Of a DNA stretch of 60,133 nucleotides, positions 30,326 through 39,992 are shown one piece after another. Position numbers and translations under genes: made by a program. The notes beneath the pieces are model-generated. The model worked only from the letters and a program-made list of their open reading frames with translations, was not told the DNA's origin and made no database searches. The stretch lies in the NCBI GenBank assembly GCA_021836865.1, contig JAKBHH010000009.1, positions 1 to 60,133 of the forward strand, in the 5' to 3' direction. The stretch's first letter is position 1, and each line of letters begins with the position of its first letter. Source of the stretch: Acidobacteriota bacterium. Lineage in GTDB: Bacteria > Acidobacteriota > Terriglobia > Terriglobales > Acidobacteriaceae.

Positions 30326-30857
30326 GACGGACCTCCTGGGCGCGGACCTGGAGCCGTGCAAGTTTTTCGCGCAGCAGACTGCGGGCGCGTTGCAGGCGCG
30401 TGCGCACCGTGCCCTCGGGAATGCCGAGCGCGGAACCAATCTCGCGGGAATTGAGTTCCTCGAAAGACGAGAGCAGCAACGGCAAGCGCAGTTCCTCCGG
30501 CAGTGTGTTCAACGCGGAGTGAACCCGCGCGTGCTGGCCCGCCGAGAGCAGGATCTTTTCTGGGCCTGGCTCCGGAGTCGGGATGGCGTCGGCGCAGTCG
30601 AGCGAGTCGAGCATTGCGAGAGACCGTGGACCGCGCGGGCGCAGATCCAGCGCGACGCGCCAGGCTGTTCGAGCCAGGAATGCCCGCTCATTCTTGGCAC
30701 GCTGCCAGCCCCCATTGCGATAGAGCTTCAGGAACGTTTCCTGCACCGCATCCTCCGCTTCATGCGCACTGAGCAGGACCGCATACGCGACCTGAAAGAC
30801 GAAGCGTGCCTGACGCAGTACGAGAGCCGTGAACTCCGCGTCTGAATCGGTGGTCAC
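30318..30857 (-). CDS. ECF-type RNA polymerase sigma factor
   Basis: Alternative sigma factor with regions 2 and 4 only. In the 179-residue product region 2 is seen as ARFVFQVAYAVLLSAHEAEDAVQETFLKLYRN. Region 4 has LNTLPEELRLPLLLSSFEELNSREIGSALGIPEGTVRTRLQRAR, the helix-turn-helix for the -35 box. The start is GTG at 30857 with AAGGAG about 11 nt upstream. It overlaps the anti-sigma gene by 8 nt and leads the three-gene operon. Its target promoters are not obvious in the window. Confidence 0.9.
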   Translation of the reverse strand: MTTDSDAEFTALVLRQARFVFQVAYAVLLSAHEAEDAVQETFLKLYRNGGWQRAKNERAFLARTAWRVALDLRPRGPRSLAMLDSLDCADAIPTPEPGPEKILLSAGQHARVHSALNTLPEELRLPLLLSSFEELNSREIGSALGIPEGTVRTRLQRARSLLREKLARLQVRAQEVRHG

Positions 30858-30968
30858 GCTTGTGCGTTCTCCTTGCGATAGCCGGATGGCGCAAAGGCCG
30901 GCTGCGCGCTCGTCTTCTTTCTACCCGCTAAGACGGCAAAGGATTCCGATGTGTTCATTTTTCCGGGG

Positions 30969-31005
30969 AAAGAAAACGGCCCGCGGCAGAAATCTGCCAC
31001 GGGCC
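30969..31005 (-). terminator. Intrinsic terminator of the rimP-nusA-infB operon
   Basis: On the minus strand GGCCCGTGGCAG pairs with CTGCCGCGGGCC (30978-31005, one G-U pair) over the loop ATTT, followed by GTTTTCTTT. It lies 24 nt after the infB stop codon. Confidence 0.85.
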
Positions 31006-31028
31006 GAGGGTTGGAACCCTTAGCGCTG

Positions 31029-34000
31029 TTATGCCTTGGCTGACGTGAGCGCGCCAAGGTCGGCTGCCATCTTTTCGGTCGAGAAGGCTTCGATGAGGTC
31101 GCCTTCCTTCAGGTCGCTGTAGCCGTTGATGCCGATGCCGCACTCCATGCCGTTGGTGACTTCGCGGGCGTCGTCCTTGAATCGCTTGAGCGAGCCGATC
31201 TTGCCTTTGAAGACCTGTTCGTCGCCGCGCATCACCTTGATCTCCGCATCGCGGCGGATGACGCCATCCAGCACGCGACAGCCGGCGATGGTGCCGACCT
31301 TGGGGATCTTGAAGATGTTGAGCACTTCGGCGCGGCCCACGTAGTTCTCCTTGAACGTGGGTTCGAGCAGGCCCATCATGGCCAGCCGCATCTCGTCCTG
31401 CAACTCGTAGATGATGGAGTGCAGGCGGATTTCGACATCCTCCTGCTGCGCCAGCTCGGCGGCCTTGCGCTCGGGGCGCACGTTGAAGCCGATGATGATG
31501 GCGTTGGAGGCGGTGGCAAGAAGAACGTCGCTCTCCGTGATGGAGCCGACGCCGGAGTGGATGACCTTGACGCGCACCTTCTCTGTGGACATCTTGATGA
31601 GCGAGTCGGCCAGCACTTCGACCGAGCCGGTGACGTCGCCCTTGATGATGAGGGCAAGGTCTTTGACGCCGGCCTGGCGGATCTGCTCGGCAAGTCCTTC
31701 GAGAGAGACGCGGGAGCTCTTGGCGAGCTGAGCCTCGCGCTCCTTCATCTTGCGATACTGCGCGATGCCCTTGGCCTTGTCGCGATCCGCGACGACGAGG
31801 AACGTGTCGCCGGAGTCGGGCATGGCCTCAAGACCCAGAACTTCCACGGGAGTAGAGGGGCCGGCTTCTTCAATGGCGCGTCCGCGGTCATCGAACATGG
31901 CGCGCACCTTGCCGAAGGTGTTGCCGACGATGTAGCTGTCGTTCAAGCGCAGGGTACCATCCTGAACCAGGACCGTGGCGACGGCGCCGCGACCGCGGTC
32001 GAGCTTGGCTTCAAGCACGGAGCCGACGGCCTTGCGACCGGGGGTGGCCTTGGGCGCCTTGATGTCGCTGACGAGGCAGATCATCTCGAGCAGCAGATCG
32101 AGATTGAGGCGCTTCTTGGCGGAGACTTCGACGAAGACGGTGGAGCTTTCGCCGCCTCCCGCCCATTCTTCAGGGATGAGACCACGATCGGCGAGCTGCT
32201 TCTTTACGCGATCTGGATTCGCTTCCGGTTTGTCGATCTTATTGACGGCCACGATGATGGGCACTTCCGCGGCCTTGGCGTGGTCGATGGCTTCGAGGGT
32301 CTGCGGCATGACGCCGTCGTCTGCTGCGACGACGATCACGACAATGTCGGTGACCTTGGCGCCGCGGGCTCTCATGCGGGTAAAGGCTTCGTGGCCCGGC
32401 GTATCGAGGAAGACGATCTCGCGCCCGGATGCGGGGGAGCCTTCCTTGGCGAACTTCACCTTGTAGGCGCCAATGTGCTGGGTGATGCCGCCGGCTTCGC
32501 CTGCGGCAACATCCGTCTCGCGGATCGCGTCGAGCAGCGAAGTCTTGCCATGATCGACGTGACCCATGACGGTGACCACGGGCGACCGGGGAACCTCGAG
32601 TTCGCCCGTATTTTCGGCTTCGAGAACCTGCTCGATCGACTGGTTTGCGATCTCCTCCTCATAGCTGATGACGGTCGCACCGGCGCCGAACTTCGCGGCG
32701 ACGTCTTTGACCATCTCAGCGTCGAGGGACTGGTTGACGGTGACGAAGACGCCGCGCATGAGCAGCACCGCGATGAGATCCTTGGCGCGGATGCCGAGCT
32801 TTTCGGCCAGATCCTTAACGCTGATGCCCTCGGTAACGGTGATCTCGCGGGTGATGGGCAGCGGCTCGGTGCTGAACTGTGTGGCTCCGCCAAAACGTGG
32901 CGGCGGCACAAAGCCCTTCATCGGGCCTTCTTTGGTCTTGGGATACTGCGGGCGACCACCGCGACCTCTTGAGGGAGCGCGCTGGGGACGCGGCGCCTCG
33001 CCCGCGGGCGGTGCGCCGCCGGGAGCAAAGCCCCCCGGACGGGGACCTCCAAAGCCGCCGGGGCGCGGAGCTCCGAAGCCGGGCCGTGCGCCAAAGCCGG
33101 GACGGCCGCCTGGAGCGCCCGGACCGCCGGGGCCGGCGTATCCGCCGGGCGTGACGCGCGTGGGGTGCTTGGGGCGCGGGCCACCGGGAAACTGCCCGGG
33201 AGCCCCACTGGGCGGGCGCTGCGGATATCCGCCTGGGCCAGCCGGAGCGCCGGAAGGACGGCGATCGAAGATGGGTCTGCCGCGCTGCAGGCCGGTGGGC
33301 TGCGCACCTGGCGGAACCGCACCGGGAACAACCGGCGGAGCTTTGTAAACCGGGCGCGGGCCGGTCTGCGGCATGACAATGCGGCGGACAGGAGGCGCGG
33401 GGACGACAGGCTCGGACGGTTCGGGGGACACAACGATAGGCTCAGCGGCTGCAGGTTCACTGGATGCAGCTACGGAGACGGTCTCGGCAGGGCTGGGCGT
33501 CGGAGCCGGCTTCTCCTCGACGGCGGGCACAACCGGCTCGGCAACGGGGACCGCGGCGGACGCGGAGACAGAGACCACGGGGGCATGGACCGGCGCGGCT
33601 GGCACGGGGACATGCGCCGCGGGCCGGGCGGTTGCCGGAGCCTGGTCCGCCGTTGCGGCGGAGACTTCGCGCGGCGGCTTGACGACGACGGCGGCTGCCG
33701 GTGGAATGACGGCTACAGCGGGGCGCGCGGCAGGAGGAACTCCGGCGGGCGCCTTGGCGACCACGGGGCCTGCAGGCGGACGACTCGCGATGGCCGGCGG
33801 CGTATGAGGAGCCGGGATGATGGGCGGCGCAGGGCGAGCCGCGGGGACGATCCTGCGCGGTTCGGGCTTTGCCGGCTCAGGGACAGCAGGCACGGCGGCA
33901 ACCACCGGGGGCTGCTTGGCGCTTACCTTGGGCGCATCCGGTGGAGCAGCGGGCCGGACGGGCGCAGGCCTCCTGCGCGCGTCTGCTTCCGCCTCCTGCT

Positions 34001-34274
34001 TTTTCGCCAGGATGGCCTTCATCACGTCGCCGGGCTTGGAGACGTGGGAGAGATCGATCTTGGGTGCGATTATGCCTTGCGCTGCGCGGGACGCGCCCGA
34101 CGTGGAGGCGCGCCCACGCTCGAATTGTGCGCGTACCTTCTCGGCTTCGTGGTCTTCGATGGAACTGGAGTGGGTCTTGCCGGCGCCCAGGCCCAGCTCT
34201 GCGAGGACGTCAAGAATCTGTTTGCTCTTGACTTCCATCTCGCGCGCGAGATCGTTGATTCGAACCTTACTCAT
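31029..34274 (-). CDS. infB: Translation initiation factor IF-2
   Basis: IF-2 is the GTPase that brings fMet-tRNA to the 30S subunit and promotes subunit joining. The 1081-residue product is longer than most (E. coli 890). Residues 1-50 are the IF2-N domain. Residues ~100-445 form a Pro/Ala-rich linker that becomes Gly/Pro/Arg-rich (~340-445). A second IF2-N-like domain follows (~478-530), then the G domain with GHVDHGKT (571-578), DTPGH (624-628) and NKID (678-681), and the C-terminal fMet-tRNA-binding domains. AAGAGG precedes the ATG at 34274. It is the last gene of the operon. Confidence 0.97.
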   Translation of the reverse strand: MSKVRINDLAREMEVKSKQILDVLAELGLGAGKTHSSSIEDHEAEKVRAQFERGRASTSGASRAAQGIIAPKIDLSHVSKPGDVMKAILAKKQEAEADARRRPAPVRPAAPPDAPKVSAKQPPVVAAVPAVPEPAKPEPRRIVPAARPAPPIIPAPHTPPAIASRPPAGPVVAKAPAGVPPAARPAVAVIPPAAAVVVKPPREVSAATADQAPATARPAAHVPVPAAPVHAPVVSVSASAAVPVAEPVVPAVEEKPAPTPSPAETVSVAASSEPAAAEPIVVSPEPSEPVVPAPPVRRIVMPQTGPRPVYKAPPVVPGAVPPGAQPTGLQRGRPIFDRRPSGAPAGPGGYPQRPPSGAPGQFPGGPRPKHPTRVTPGGYAGPGGPGAPGGRPGFGARPGFGAPRPGGFGGPRPGGFAPGGAPPAGEAPRPQRAPSRGRGGRPQYPKTKEGPMKGFVPPPRFGGATQFSTEPLPITREITVTEGISVKDLAEKLGIRAKDLIAVLLMRGVFVTVNQSLDAEMVKDVAAKFGAGATVISYEEEIANQSIEQVLEAENTGELEVPRSPVVTVMGHVDHGKTSLLDAIRETDVAAGEAGGITQHIGAYKVKFAKEGSPASGREIVFLDTPGHEAFTRMRARGAKVTDIVVIVVAADDGVMPQTLEAIDHAKAAEVPIIVAVNKIDKPEANPDRVKKQLADRGLIPEEWAGGGESSTVFVEVSAKKRLNLDLLLEMICLVSDIKAPKATPGRKAVGSVLEAKLDRGRGAVATVLVQDGTLRLNDSYIVGNTFGKVRAMFDDRGRAIEEAGPSTPVEVLGLEAMPDSGDTFLVVADRDKAKGIAQYRKMKEREAQLAKSSRVSLEGLAEQIRQAGVKDLALIIKGDVTGSVEVLADSLIKMSTEKVRVKVIHSGVGSITESDVLLATASNAIIIGFNVRPERKAAELAQQEDVEIRLHSIIYELQDEMRLAMMGLLEPTFKENYVGRAEVLNIFKIPKVGTIAGCRVLDGVIRRDAEIKVMRGDEQVFKGKIGSLKRFKDDAREVTNGMECGIGINGYSDLKEGDLIEAFSTEKMAADLGALTSAKA

Positions 34275-34392
34275 CCGCCTCTTTTCGAAAGATGCATCCC
34301 AAAGCCCTTAGTCGCTCATAGCTACCCCATGGCAGTGGCTGCGTTTCACACTACAATTATTGCCTGAATGGCTCTTAGAAGCGGGGCGCATC

Positions 34393-35955
34393 TTACGCGC
34401 CCTCTTCCTCGGCCGCCTGCTCGTCCTGCGCTTCAATCTCTGCGTGATTCTGTTCCGAGGCCTCATCGGCGCTCGGCGCATTTTCAATTGCTGTTTCCAT
34501 CGCTGTGGGGAGATCGGTGTCCGCCGTGGCTGCCTGTACGCTTTCGGCTTCTTCCAGAACCACGGCGGCGTTCTCGGCTTCGGCCTCTGCATCCGCCAGA
34601 ACGGCTGGCGCGCTCTGCACCTCAGCCTCGCCAGGCTGCGCCTCGGCGGCCTCTTCCGGTACGTGCCCTTCTTCGCCTTCTTCAAAGTGTCCGAAGTAAT
34701 GGCGTACGGCGACGCTGATCTTTTCCAGGGTCTTTTCGCCGATGCCCGGGATCTCTTCAAGCTGCTCGGGAGTCATGTCGGCCAGTCCCTCGACGGTGGT
34801 GATGCCCGCGGCGACAAGCTTCTGGATGATGCCCTCGCCCAGCTCAGTCACCTGCTCGATGGGCGTGGTGGGGCCGCCAGACATGGCCTGCATCTGCTCT
34901 TCGACCTCCTGGCGCTTTTCTTCTTCGCTCTTGATGTCGATCTTCCAGCCCAGCAGCTTGGCGGCCAGGCGCACGTTCTGGCCTTTTTTGCCGATGGCGA
35001 GCGAGAGCTGGGTGTCGTCCACAATGACTTCAAGCTGCTTTTCACTGAGGTCGCTGATGGAGACGCGGCTGACCTTGGCTGGCTGCAGCGCCTTCTCAGC
35101 AAAGGTAGTGATCTCATCCGAGAACTCGATGATGTCGATCTTTTCGCCGCGCAACTCGCGAATGATGGACTGCACGCGCATCCCCTTCATTCCGACGCAG
35201 GCACCCACCGGGTCAACGTCCTTGTCGCGGCTCTGGACGGCAATCTTGGTGCGCTCACCCGCCTCGCGTGCAATGGCGCGGATGGCGACGGTGTTGTCGT
35301 AGATTTCCGGCACTTCCGACTGGAAGAGATTCGACACCAGTTCGGGCGCGGCGCGGGAGACGATGACCTGCGGGCCCTTGGCCGCACGGTCCACCTTGAG
35401 CAGCACAACACGGACGCGCTCGCCGATGGAGAACTGTTCGAGGCGCGACTGCTCGCGCTTGGGGCAGCGGGCTTCAGCCTTGCCCAGGTCGTAGATCACG
35501 TCCTGACCCTCGATGCGTTTCACGGTGGCGTTGAGGACTTCCTTTTCGCGGTGCGCGTACTCCTGGAAGACGGTGTCGCGCTCCGCCTCGCGGACCTTCT
35601 GGAAGATAACCTGCTTGGCCAGTTGTGCGGCGATGCGGCCGAGCGGGCTGGTGTCGCGATAGAGACGAATCTCACTGCCAACCTCGACGCCGGGAGCCAG
35701 TTCGCTGGCCTCTGCGAGGGTGATCTGGTTGACTGGGTCTTCGATCTCGCTTTCATCGGCCACAACGGTTTTGAAGACATAGGCGGTGATCTCGCCGGTG
35801 TCCTTGTTCAGTTCCCCGCGCATGTTTTCCTGGGTTTTGTAGAACTTGCGCGTGGCCAGGGCGATAGCCTCTTCCACGGCTCCGACAACGATCGCGGGCT
35901 CAATGCCCTTCTCGCGGCTGAGGAGTTCGATGCTCTGATATAAAGCGCTGGCCAT
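34393..35955 (-). CDS. nusA: Transcription termination/antitermination protein NusA
   Basis: NusA binds RNA polymerase and controls pausing, termination and antitermination. The 520-residue product from ATG 35955 starts MASALYQSIELLSREKGIEP. It contains the N-terminal polymerase-binding domain, an S1 domain (KEVLNATVKRIEGQDVIYDLG), two KH domains (VGACVGMKGMRVQSII and LSLAIGKKGQNVRLAAKL) and one helix-hairpin-helix unit (DMTPEQLEEIPGIGEKTLEKI). About 95 further acidic residues are probably disordered. The open frame upstream to 36051 is rejected. It sits between rimP and infB with 118-nt spacers on both sides. Confidence 0.97.
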   Translation of the reverse strand: MASALYQSIELLSREKGIEPAIVVGAVEEAIALATRKFYKTQENMRGELNKDTGEITAYVFKTVVADESEIEDPVNQITLAEASELAPGVEVGSEIRLYRDTSPLGRIAAQLAKQVIFQKVREAERDTVFQEYAHREKEVLNATVKRIEGQDVIYDLGKAEARCPKREQSRLEQFSIGERVRVVLLKVDRAAKGPQVIVSRAAPELVSNLFQSEVPEIYDNTVAIRAIAREAGERTKIAVQSRDKDVDPVGACVGMKGMRVQSIIRELRGEKIDIIEFSDEITTFAEKALQPAKVSRVSISDLSEKQLEVIVDDTQLSLAIGKKGQNVRLAAKLLGWKIDIKSEEEKRQEVEEQMQAMSGGPTTPIEQVTELGEGIIQKLVAAGITTVEGLADMTPEQLEEIPGIGEKTLEKISVAVRHYFGHFEEGEEGHVPEEAAEAQPGEAEVQSAPAVLADAEAEAENAAVVLEEAESVQAATADTDLPTAMETAIENAPSADEASEQNHAEIEAQDEQAAEEEGA

Positions 35956-36073
35956 AACGGTACTTGCTCTCTCGGGTTTTAAACGCCAGCGGCGGAGGCT
36001 GGCGGGCAGTCTCTGCCGGTTGACGTGTTGGGTGGCCGGCTGTGCGGGCATCTGGCCCGCCTGCCGGCACCGG

Positions 36074-36664
36074 TTAAATCTCGGGAATCAGCTGCGCCTT
36101 TTCGATGTTGCCTAGCGCAATTTCTACCGTGCTGACGCCCGTCTTGCGGCTCTTGCTGTTCTGGTGGAGGGCTGAGAGGTCGAGCGAGATCTCCGCGCCC
36201 GCGCCTGCTGCCAGCCGGCCTTGCCAGTGACGGTTGTTGCGGATCGGCTCGAAGGTCTGCACCTTCACCAGGCATCCGGCAAATCGTTGAAAATCCTCGG
36301 GCCGGGTCAACTTGCGATCCAGACCGGGTGAGCTGGCCTCCAGCGTATATTCGTCGCCGGGTACCATGCCTTCCACATCCAGCAGCACACCAAAGTCGCG
36401 GCTGAAGGCGGCGCAATCTTCGTGCGTGACGCCGGAAAGCTGCTCGATGCTCAGCTTGCCCTCACGCAGCCGTTCGGGAAGGTCTTCGCGCTCGGCCCCT
36501 GCCTCGATTGCGGCCTTCAGTTTGGCGCGGCCCTCGGCGTTTTTCTCCAGAAAGACGCACAGGGTGCGATCCTTTGCAGGGCCTGCGAACTCGATGTCCA
36601 CCACGTCGAGCCCGTGCGAGGCGGCGACGCGTTCAGCTGCCGATCGGATTGCGTCCAGCTTCAC
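36074..36664 (-). CDS. rimP: Ribosome maturation factor RimP
   Basis: RimP assists 30S assembly. In the 196-residue product the N-terminal domain (LDVVDIEFAGPAKDRTLCVFLEK) and the signature segment YTLEASSPGLDRKLTRPEDFQRFAG are clear, followed by the SH3-like domain ending in VEIALGNIEKAQLIPEI. An insertion near residues 45-72 (RAKLKAAIEAGAEREDLP) is not usual in short RimP proteins. First gene of rimP-nusA-infB. A terminator-like hairpin lies 67 nt upstream of its start. Confidence 0.95.
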   Translation of the reverse strand: MKLDAIRSAAERVAASHGLDVVDIEFAGPAKDRTLCVFLEKNAEGRAKLKAAIEAGAEREDLPERLREGKLSIEQLSGVTHEDCAAFSRDFGVLLDVEGMVPGDEYTLEASSPGLDRKLTRPEDFQRFAGCLVKVQTFEPIRNNRHWQGRLAAGAGAEISLDLSALHQNSKSRKTGVSTVEIALGNIEKAQLIPEI

Positions 36665-36730
36665 CGCGATTGTTCCTTGCCGCTTGAATCCAAGGCACTT
36701 AGTCCATGGTCAAGCGGGAAAATTGAGCCC

Positions 36731-36757
36731 AAATAAAAAGTGGGCTATAAGCCCACT
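36731..36757 (-). promoter_or_regulatory. Terminator-like hairpin in the rimP leader
   Basis: On the minus strand AGTGGGCT (36757-36750) pairs with AGCCCACT (36746-36739) over TAT, followed by TTTTATTT, a good intrinsic terminator. Upstream on this strand lies only the divergent decarboxylase gene, so no transcript other than the rimP leader needs stopping here. An attenuator controlling rimP-nusA-infB is the simplest reading. Termination of antisense transcription is the alternative. Confidence 0.6.
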
Positions 36758-36846
36758 CATCTCTCCGCCAGCCGGCGTGCTCACGGCACCTCAGGCGGAC
36801 AAACTCGTCTGCACTTTTAGAATACGTCGAAACGGCGGGAAATTCA

Positions 36847-38268
36847 ATGGCAATGCTACACTCAGCCATGTCTTCCGGGATTTCTCCTGTGTCGATTTTG
36901 ACCCAAACTTCCTTTGACCCTTACGAGCCCGTTCTGCGGCAGGCGCTCGGAGATGCGCTGCGCTATCTCAAAGAGATTGAAGAGCGTGCGGTGAGGCCCG
37001 ATGCGGCAGCCGTGGCGCAACTGGAGCAGATGTGCGGCGCATTGCCGGAGTGGCCCGAGGCCCCGGAAGCGGTTCTGGAAGAGCTGGATACGCTGGGGTC
37101 TCCGGCCACGGTGGCAAAGAATAATGGCCGCTACTTCGGATTTGTGAACGGCGGCTGCCTGCCGGCGGCGATGGGTGCGGCGTGGCTGGTGACGGCGTGG
37201 GACCAGAATGCATCTTTCCAGGTGCAATCGCCAGTGGCCGCGGCGCTGGAGGAGACGGCGCTGGAATGGACCCGGCAGATGCTGGGTCTGCCGCAGGGCA
37301 CAGGCGGCGCGGTGGTGACCGGCGCCACCATGGCCAACTTTACCGCTCTGGCGGCGGCCCGCCACGCGCTGTATACGCGGATGGGCTGGGATGTGGAGAA
37401 CGACGGCCTGATGGGTGCGCCGGAGTTGCGCGTGGTGGTGGGCGAAGAGGCGCATCCCTCGTTGATGAAGGCGCTGGGCCTGCTGGGCATGGGCCGCAGC
37501 CGCGTGGTGCGCGTGCCGGTGGACGGCCAGGGAAGGATGCGCGCCGATGCGCTGCCGCGGATGGATGAGCGGACGATCCTGTGTTTGCAGGCAGGCAATG
37601 TGAATACCGGCGGGTTTGACCCGGCGGCAGCGATTGTGCCCGTGGCGCGGGGGGCGGGAGCCTGGGTTCACGTGGATGGAGCCTTCGGACTGTGGGCTGC
37701 GGCTTCGCCACAGTATCGACATCTGGTGCAGGGATTTGAACTGGCCGACTCCTGGGCGACGGATGGGCACAAGTGGCCCAACATCGGCTATGACTGTGGA
37801 GTTGCGCTGGTGCGCGAGCCGGCTGAGCTGCGGGCGGCGATGTCCATTGACGCGCCCTATCTGGTGATGGGCCGGCAGCGCGAGCCGGCGGACTATACGC
37901 CGGAGTTTTCGCGGCGTGCGCGGGGCGTAGAGCTCTGGGCAGGGTTGCGGTCACTGGGCCGGCAGGGCATGGCGCAGCTTGTGGAGCGGACCTGCGCTCA
38001 TGCGCGGCGGTTTGCCGAGGCATTGCATGCAGCGGGTTTTCAAATTCTGAATGAGGTTGCGATCAACCAGGTTCTCGTGTCATTCGGCTCGAAGGAAAAG
38101 ACCCTGCGGACGATTGCCAGGATCCAGCAGGACGGCACATGCTGGTGCGGATCGACGGTGTGGCAGGGGCGCACTGCGATGCGGATCAGCGTGTCGTCTT
38201 GGGTGACGACGGAAGAGGATGTGGAGCGCAGCCTTGCGGCGATGATCCGGGTCGCGCGGGAGGGGTAA
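36847..38268 (+). CDS. PLP-dependent group II decarboxylase-family protein
   Basis: Pyridoxal-phosphate enzyme of the aromatic/glutamate/diaminobutyrate decarboxylase fold; substrate unknown. In the 473-residue product K309 in DGHKWPN is the Schiff-base Lys. D277 (WVHVDGAFG) binds the pyridine nitrogen and H203 (EEAHPS) stacks on the ring. The N-terminal part (YFGFVNGGCLPAAMGAAWL) resembles the less-studied bacterial subgroup rather than GadB or DDC. Three in-frame ATG codons (36847, 36853, 36868) are possible starts. The stop overlaps the start of the peptidase gene by one base, so the two are coupled. Confidence 0.85.
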   Translation: MAMLHSAMSSGISPVSILTQTSFDPYEPVLRQALGDALRYLKEIEERAVRPDAAAVAQLEQMCGALPEWPEAPEAVLEELDTLGSPATVAKNNGRYFGFVNGGCLPAAMGAAWLVTAWDQNASFQVQSPVAAALEETALEWTRQMLGLPQGTGGAVVTGATMANFTALAAARHALYTRMGWDVENDGLMGAPELRVVVGEEAHPSLMKALGLLGMGRSRVVRVPVDGQGRMRADALPRMDERTILCLQAGNVNTGGFDPAAAIVPVARGAGAWVHVDGAFGLWAAASPQYRHLVQGFELADSWATDGHKWPNIGYDCGVALVREPAELRAAMSIDAPYLVMGRQREPADYTPEFSRRARGVELWAGLRSLGRQGMAQLVERTCAHARRFAEALHAAGFQILNEVAINQVLVSFGSKEKTLRTIARIQQDGTCWCGSTVWQGRTAMRISVSSWVTTEEDVERSLAAMIRVAREG

Positions 38269-39614
38269 TGGGGATGGTGAGTACGAGGCGATGGACAGCA
38301 GTCCTGGCGTTGGCCGCGGCAACTGTGGCCTGCATGGGGCAGGCACTGACGAAGCAGCCGGCGAGCGTGTATCACGCGCGGCGCGTGGCTCTGGCCGGGG
38401 AACTGAAGGGCGGCGTGGCGATTCTGTTTGCAGCCGCAGAGCCGGTGCTGGACTTCATGCCCTATCGGCAGGATGAGGATTTCTACTACCTGACGGGATG
38501 GAATGAGCCGGGCGCGGCTCTGCTGGTGGAGGGCGCGAACGGAACGGAACGCGGCTACCGGGAGATTCTCTTTCTGCCTACGCGCAACCTGCGCGCAGAG
38601 ACCTATACAGGGCCCAAGCTCGATGCGGATTCGCCGGGCGTGACAGCGGCGACGGGCGTGGACGCGGTGGAGCCGATGACGGCGCTGGCCACGGATCTGA
38701 ACCACATGATCGACGCGGACCGCAAGCTGGCATTCAACCTGTGGACCCAGCCGGCTTCCGCGCAGGCGCGCGCGGTGATTGGTTTCACCGCGGCCACGCT
38801 GGGCGAGGACCAGTCGCCAACCGCGCATGACGTGACGACCTTGACGATGCCGCTGCGCGAGGTGAAGGACGCCGGCGAGGTTGACTTGATTGAGAAAGCG
38901 ACGGCTGCATCCATCGCCGCGCAGCGCGCGATGTTTCGCGTCGTGAAGCCCGGAGTGACGGAGCGGGCCGTTGCCGGGGAGATGACGGCGGTGTGGATGG
39001 AGCAGGGCTGTGAGCGGCAGGCGTATGCGCCGATTGTTGGCTCGGGGATCAACTCGACGACGCTGCATTACTCGGCCAACTCGCGCACGATTGAGGATGG
39101 CGACGTTGTGGTGGTGGATGCGGCGTGCGAGTTCTCGATGTATGCGTCGGACATTACGCGGACCGTTCCGGCGAATGGCCACTTCACTGCGCGACAGCGG
39201 GAGATTTATGACATCGTGCTGGGCGCGCAGCAGGCGGCGATGGACGCGTTTGTCGCGGGCAAATCGACGATCAACGACTACTACCGCAAAGATCCCAACT
39301 CGCTGGACACGGCTGCATACAACTATGTGAACACGCATGGCAAAGACCTGCACGGGCAGCCGCTGGGCAAGTACTGGCTGCACGGGCTGGGGCACATGGT
39401 GGGCATCGATGTGCACGATCCGGCGAACTATCCGGCGGTGCTGAAGCCGGGGATGGTCTTCACGATCGAACCGGGTGTCTACATTCCCGAGGAGAAGATC
39501 GGCGTGCGGATTGAATGCGACTTTCTGGTGGGCGCCGATGGCAAGTTGATCGACCTTGACGCCGCGCTGCCGCACACCGCCGAGGATGTGGAAGCGGCAA
39601 TGCGGGGGAAGTGA
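38268..39614 (+). CDS. Secreted Xaa-Pro aminopeptidase (M24B)
   Basis: Dinuclear-metal peptidase that removes the residue before Pro. The 448-residue product from ATG 38268 has a probable signal peptide (MGMVSTRRWTAVLALAAATVACMGQA), unlike the cytoplasmic PepP of E. coli. The N-terminal AMP_N domain is seen in DFMPYRQDEDFYYLTGWNEPGA. Metal ligands are D284 (VVDAA), D295 (ASDIT), H376 (GLGHMVG), E401 (TIEPG) and E416 (RIECDF). GGGAGGGG precedes the start, which overlaps the upstream stop (TAATG). Confidence 0.92.
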   Translation: MGMVSTRRWTAVLALAAATVACMGQALTKQPASVYHARRVALAGELKGGVAILFAAAEPVLDFMPYRQDEDFYYLTGWNEPGAALLVEGANGTERGYREILFLPTRNLRAETYTGPKLDADSPGVTAATGVDAVEPMTALATDLNHMIDADRKLAFNLWTQPASAQARAVIGFTAATLGEDQSPTAHDVTTLTMPLREVKDAGEVDLIEKATAASIAAQRAMFRVVKPGVTERAVAGEMTAVWMEQGCERQAYAPIVGSGINSTTLHYSANSRTIEDGDVVVVDAACEFSMYASDITRTVPANGHFTARQREIYDIVLGAQQAAMDAFVAGKSTINDYYRKDPNSLDTAAYNYVNTHGKDLHGQPLGKYWLHGLGHMVGIDVHDPANYPAVLKPGMVFTIEPGVYIPEEKIGVRIECDFLVGADGKLIDLDAALPHTAEDVEAAMRGK

Positions 39615-39626
39615 GCGGGGAATCGC

Positions 39627-39992
39627 ATGGACTCGCACGAGGGAATGGGCTCTGAACAACTGGAGACGCTGAGCCGCGTCTTTGCCGAACAACTGCTGGC
39701 CTGTCTGGCGGAGTGCGGACGGGGACGGCGCGGGCTGTTCTCTGACGTTTCTCTGGAGGATGAGAGTCACGCGTGGCCGGAGGCGGCGCGGCTGCGCGAG
39801 CTGGCCATCGCGCTGCAGGCGATTTCGCATCAGACGGAAGAGCCGAATGCACTGTGCGACGAGTTCCTCGACCTATGCACGATTCACGGAGAGAGCCATC
39901 CCGGCGAGCCCCGGCTGGCACGGGAGTTTTTAGCGCGCATTGGGCGCGGCGAAGTGGGCACGCCGACCGAGTCGGAGTACAAGCCGTGGTGA
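39627..39992 (+). CDS. Conserved-looking hypothetical protein
   Basis: Unrecognised 121-residue protein, acidic and predicted mostly helical, without membrane segment or signal peptide. It has two Cys in DEFLDLCTIHGES-like context and one in LLACLAECG. ATG 39627 follows GCGGGGAA, 12 nt after the peptidase gene. Its stop overlaps the next ATG (TGATG), so the two probably act together. Confidence 0.6.
   Translation: MDSHEGMGSEQLETLSRVFAEQLLACLAECGRGRRGLFSDVSLEDESHAWPEAARLRELAIALQAISHQTEEPNALCDEFLDLCTIHGESHPGEPRLAREFLARIGRGEVGTPTESEYKPW

Noticed and set aside
31419-35943. Long plus-strand open frames opposite infB and nusA
   Set aside because: Antisense frames of GC-rich core genes; no ribosome-binding sites and no recognisable domains.
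38040-39830. 596-codon minus-strand frame opposite the Xaa-Pro peptidase
   Set aside because: The plus strand encodes all five metal ligands of M24 in order; the minus frame is Arg/His-rich and without start signals.
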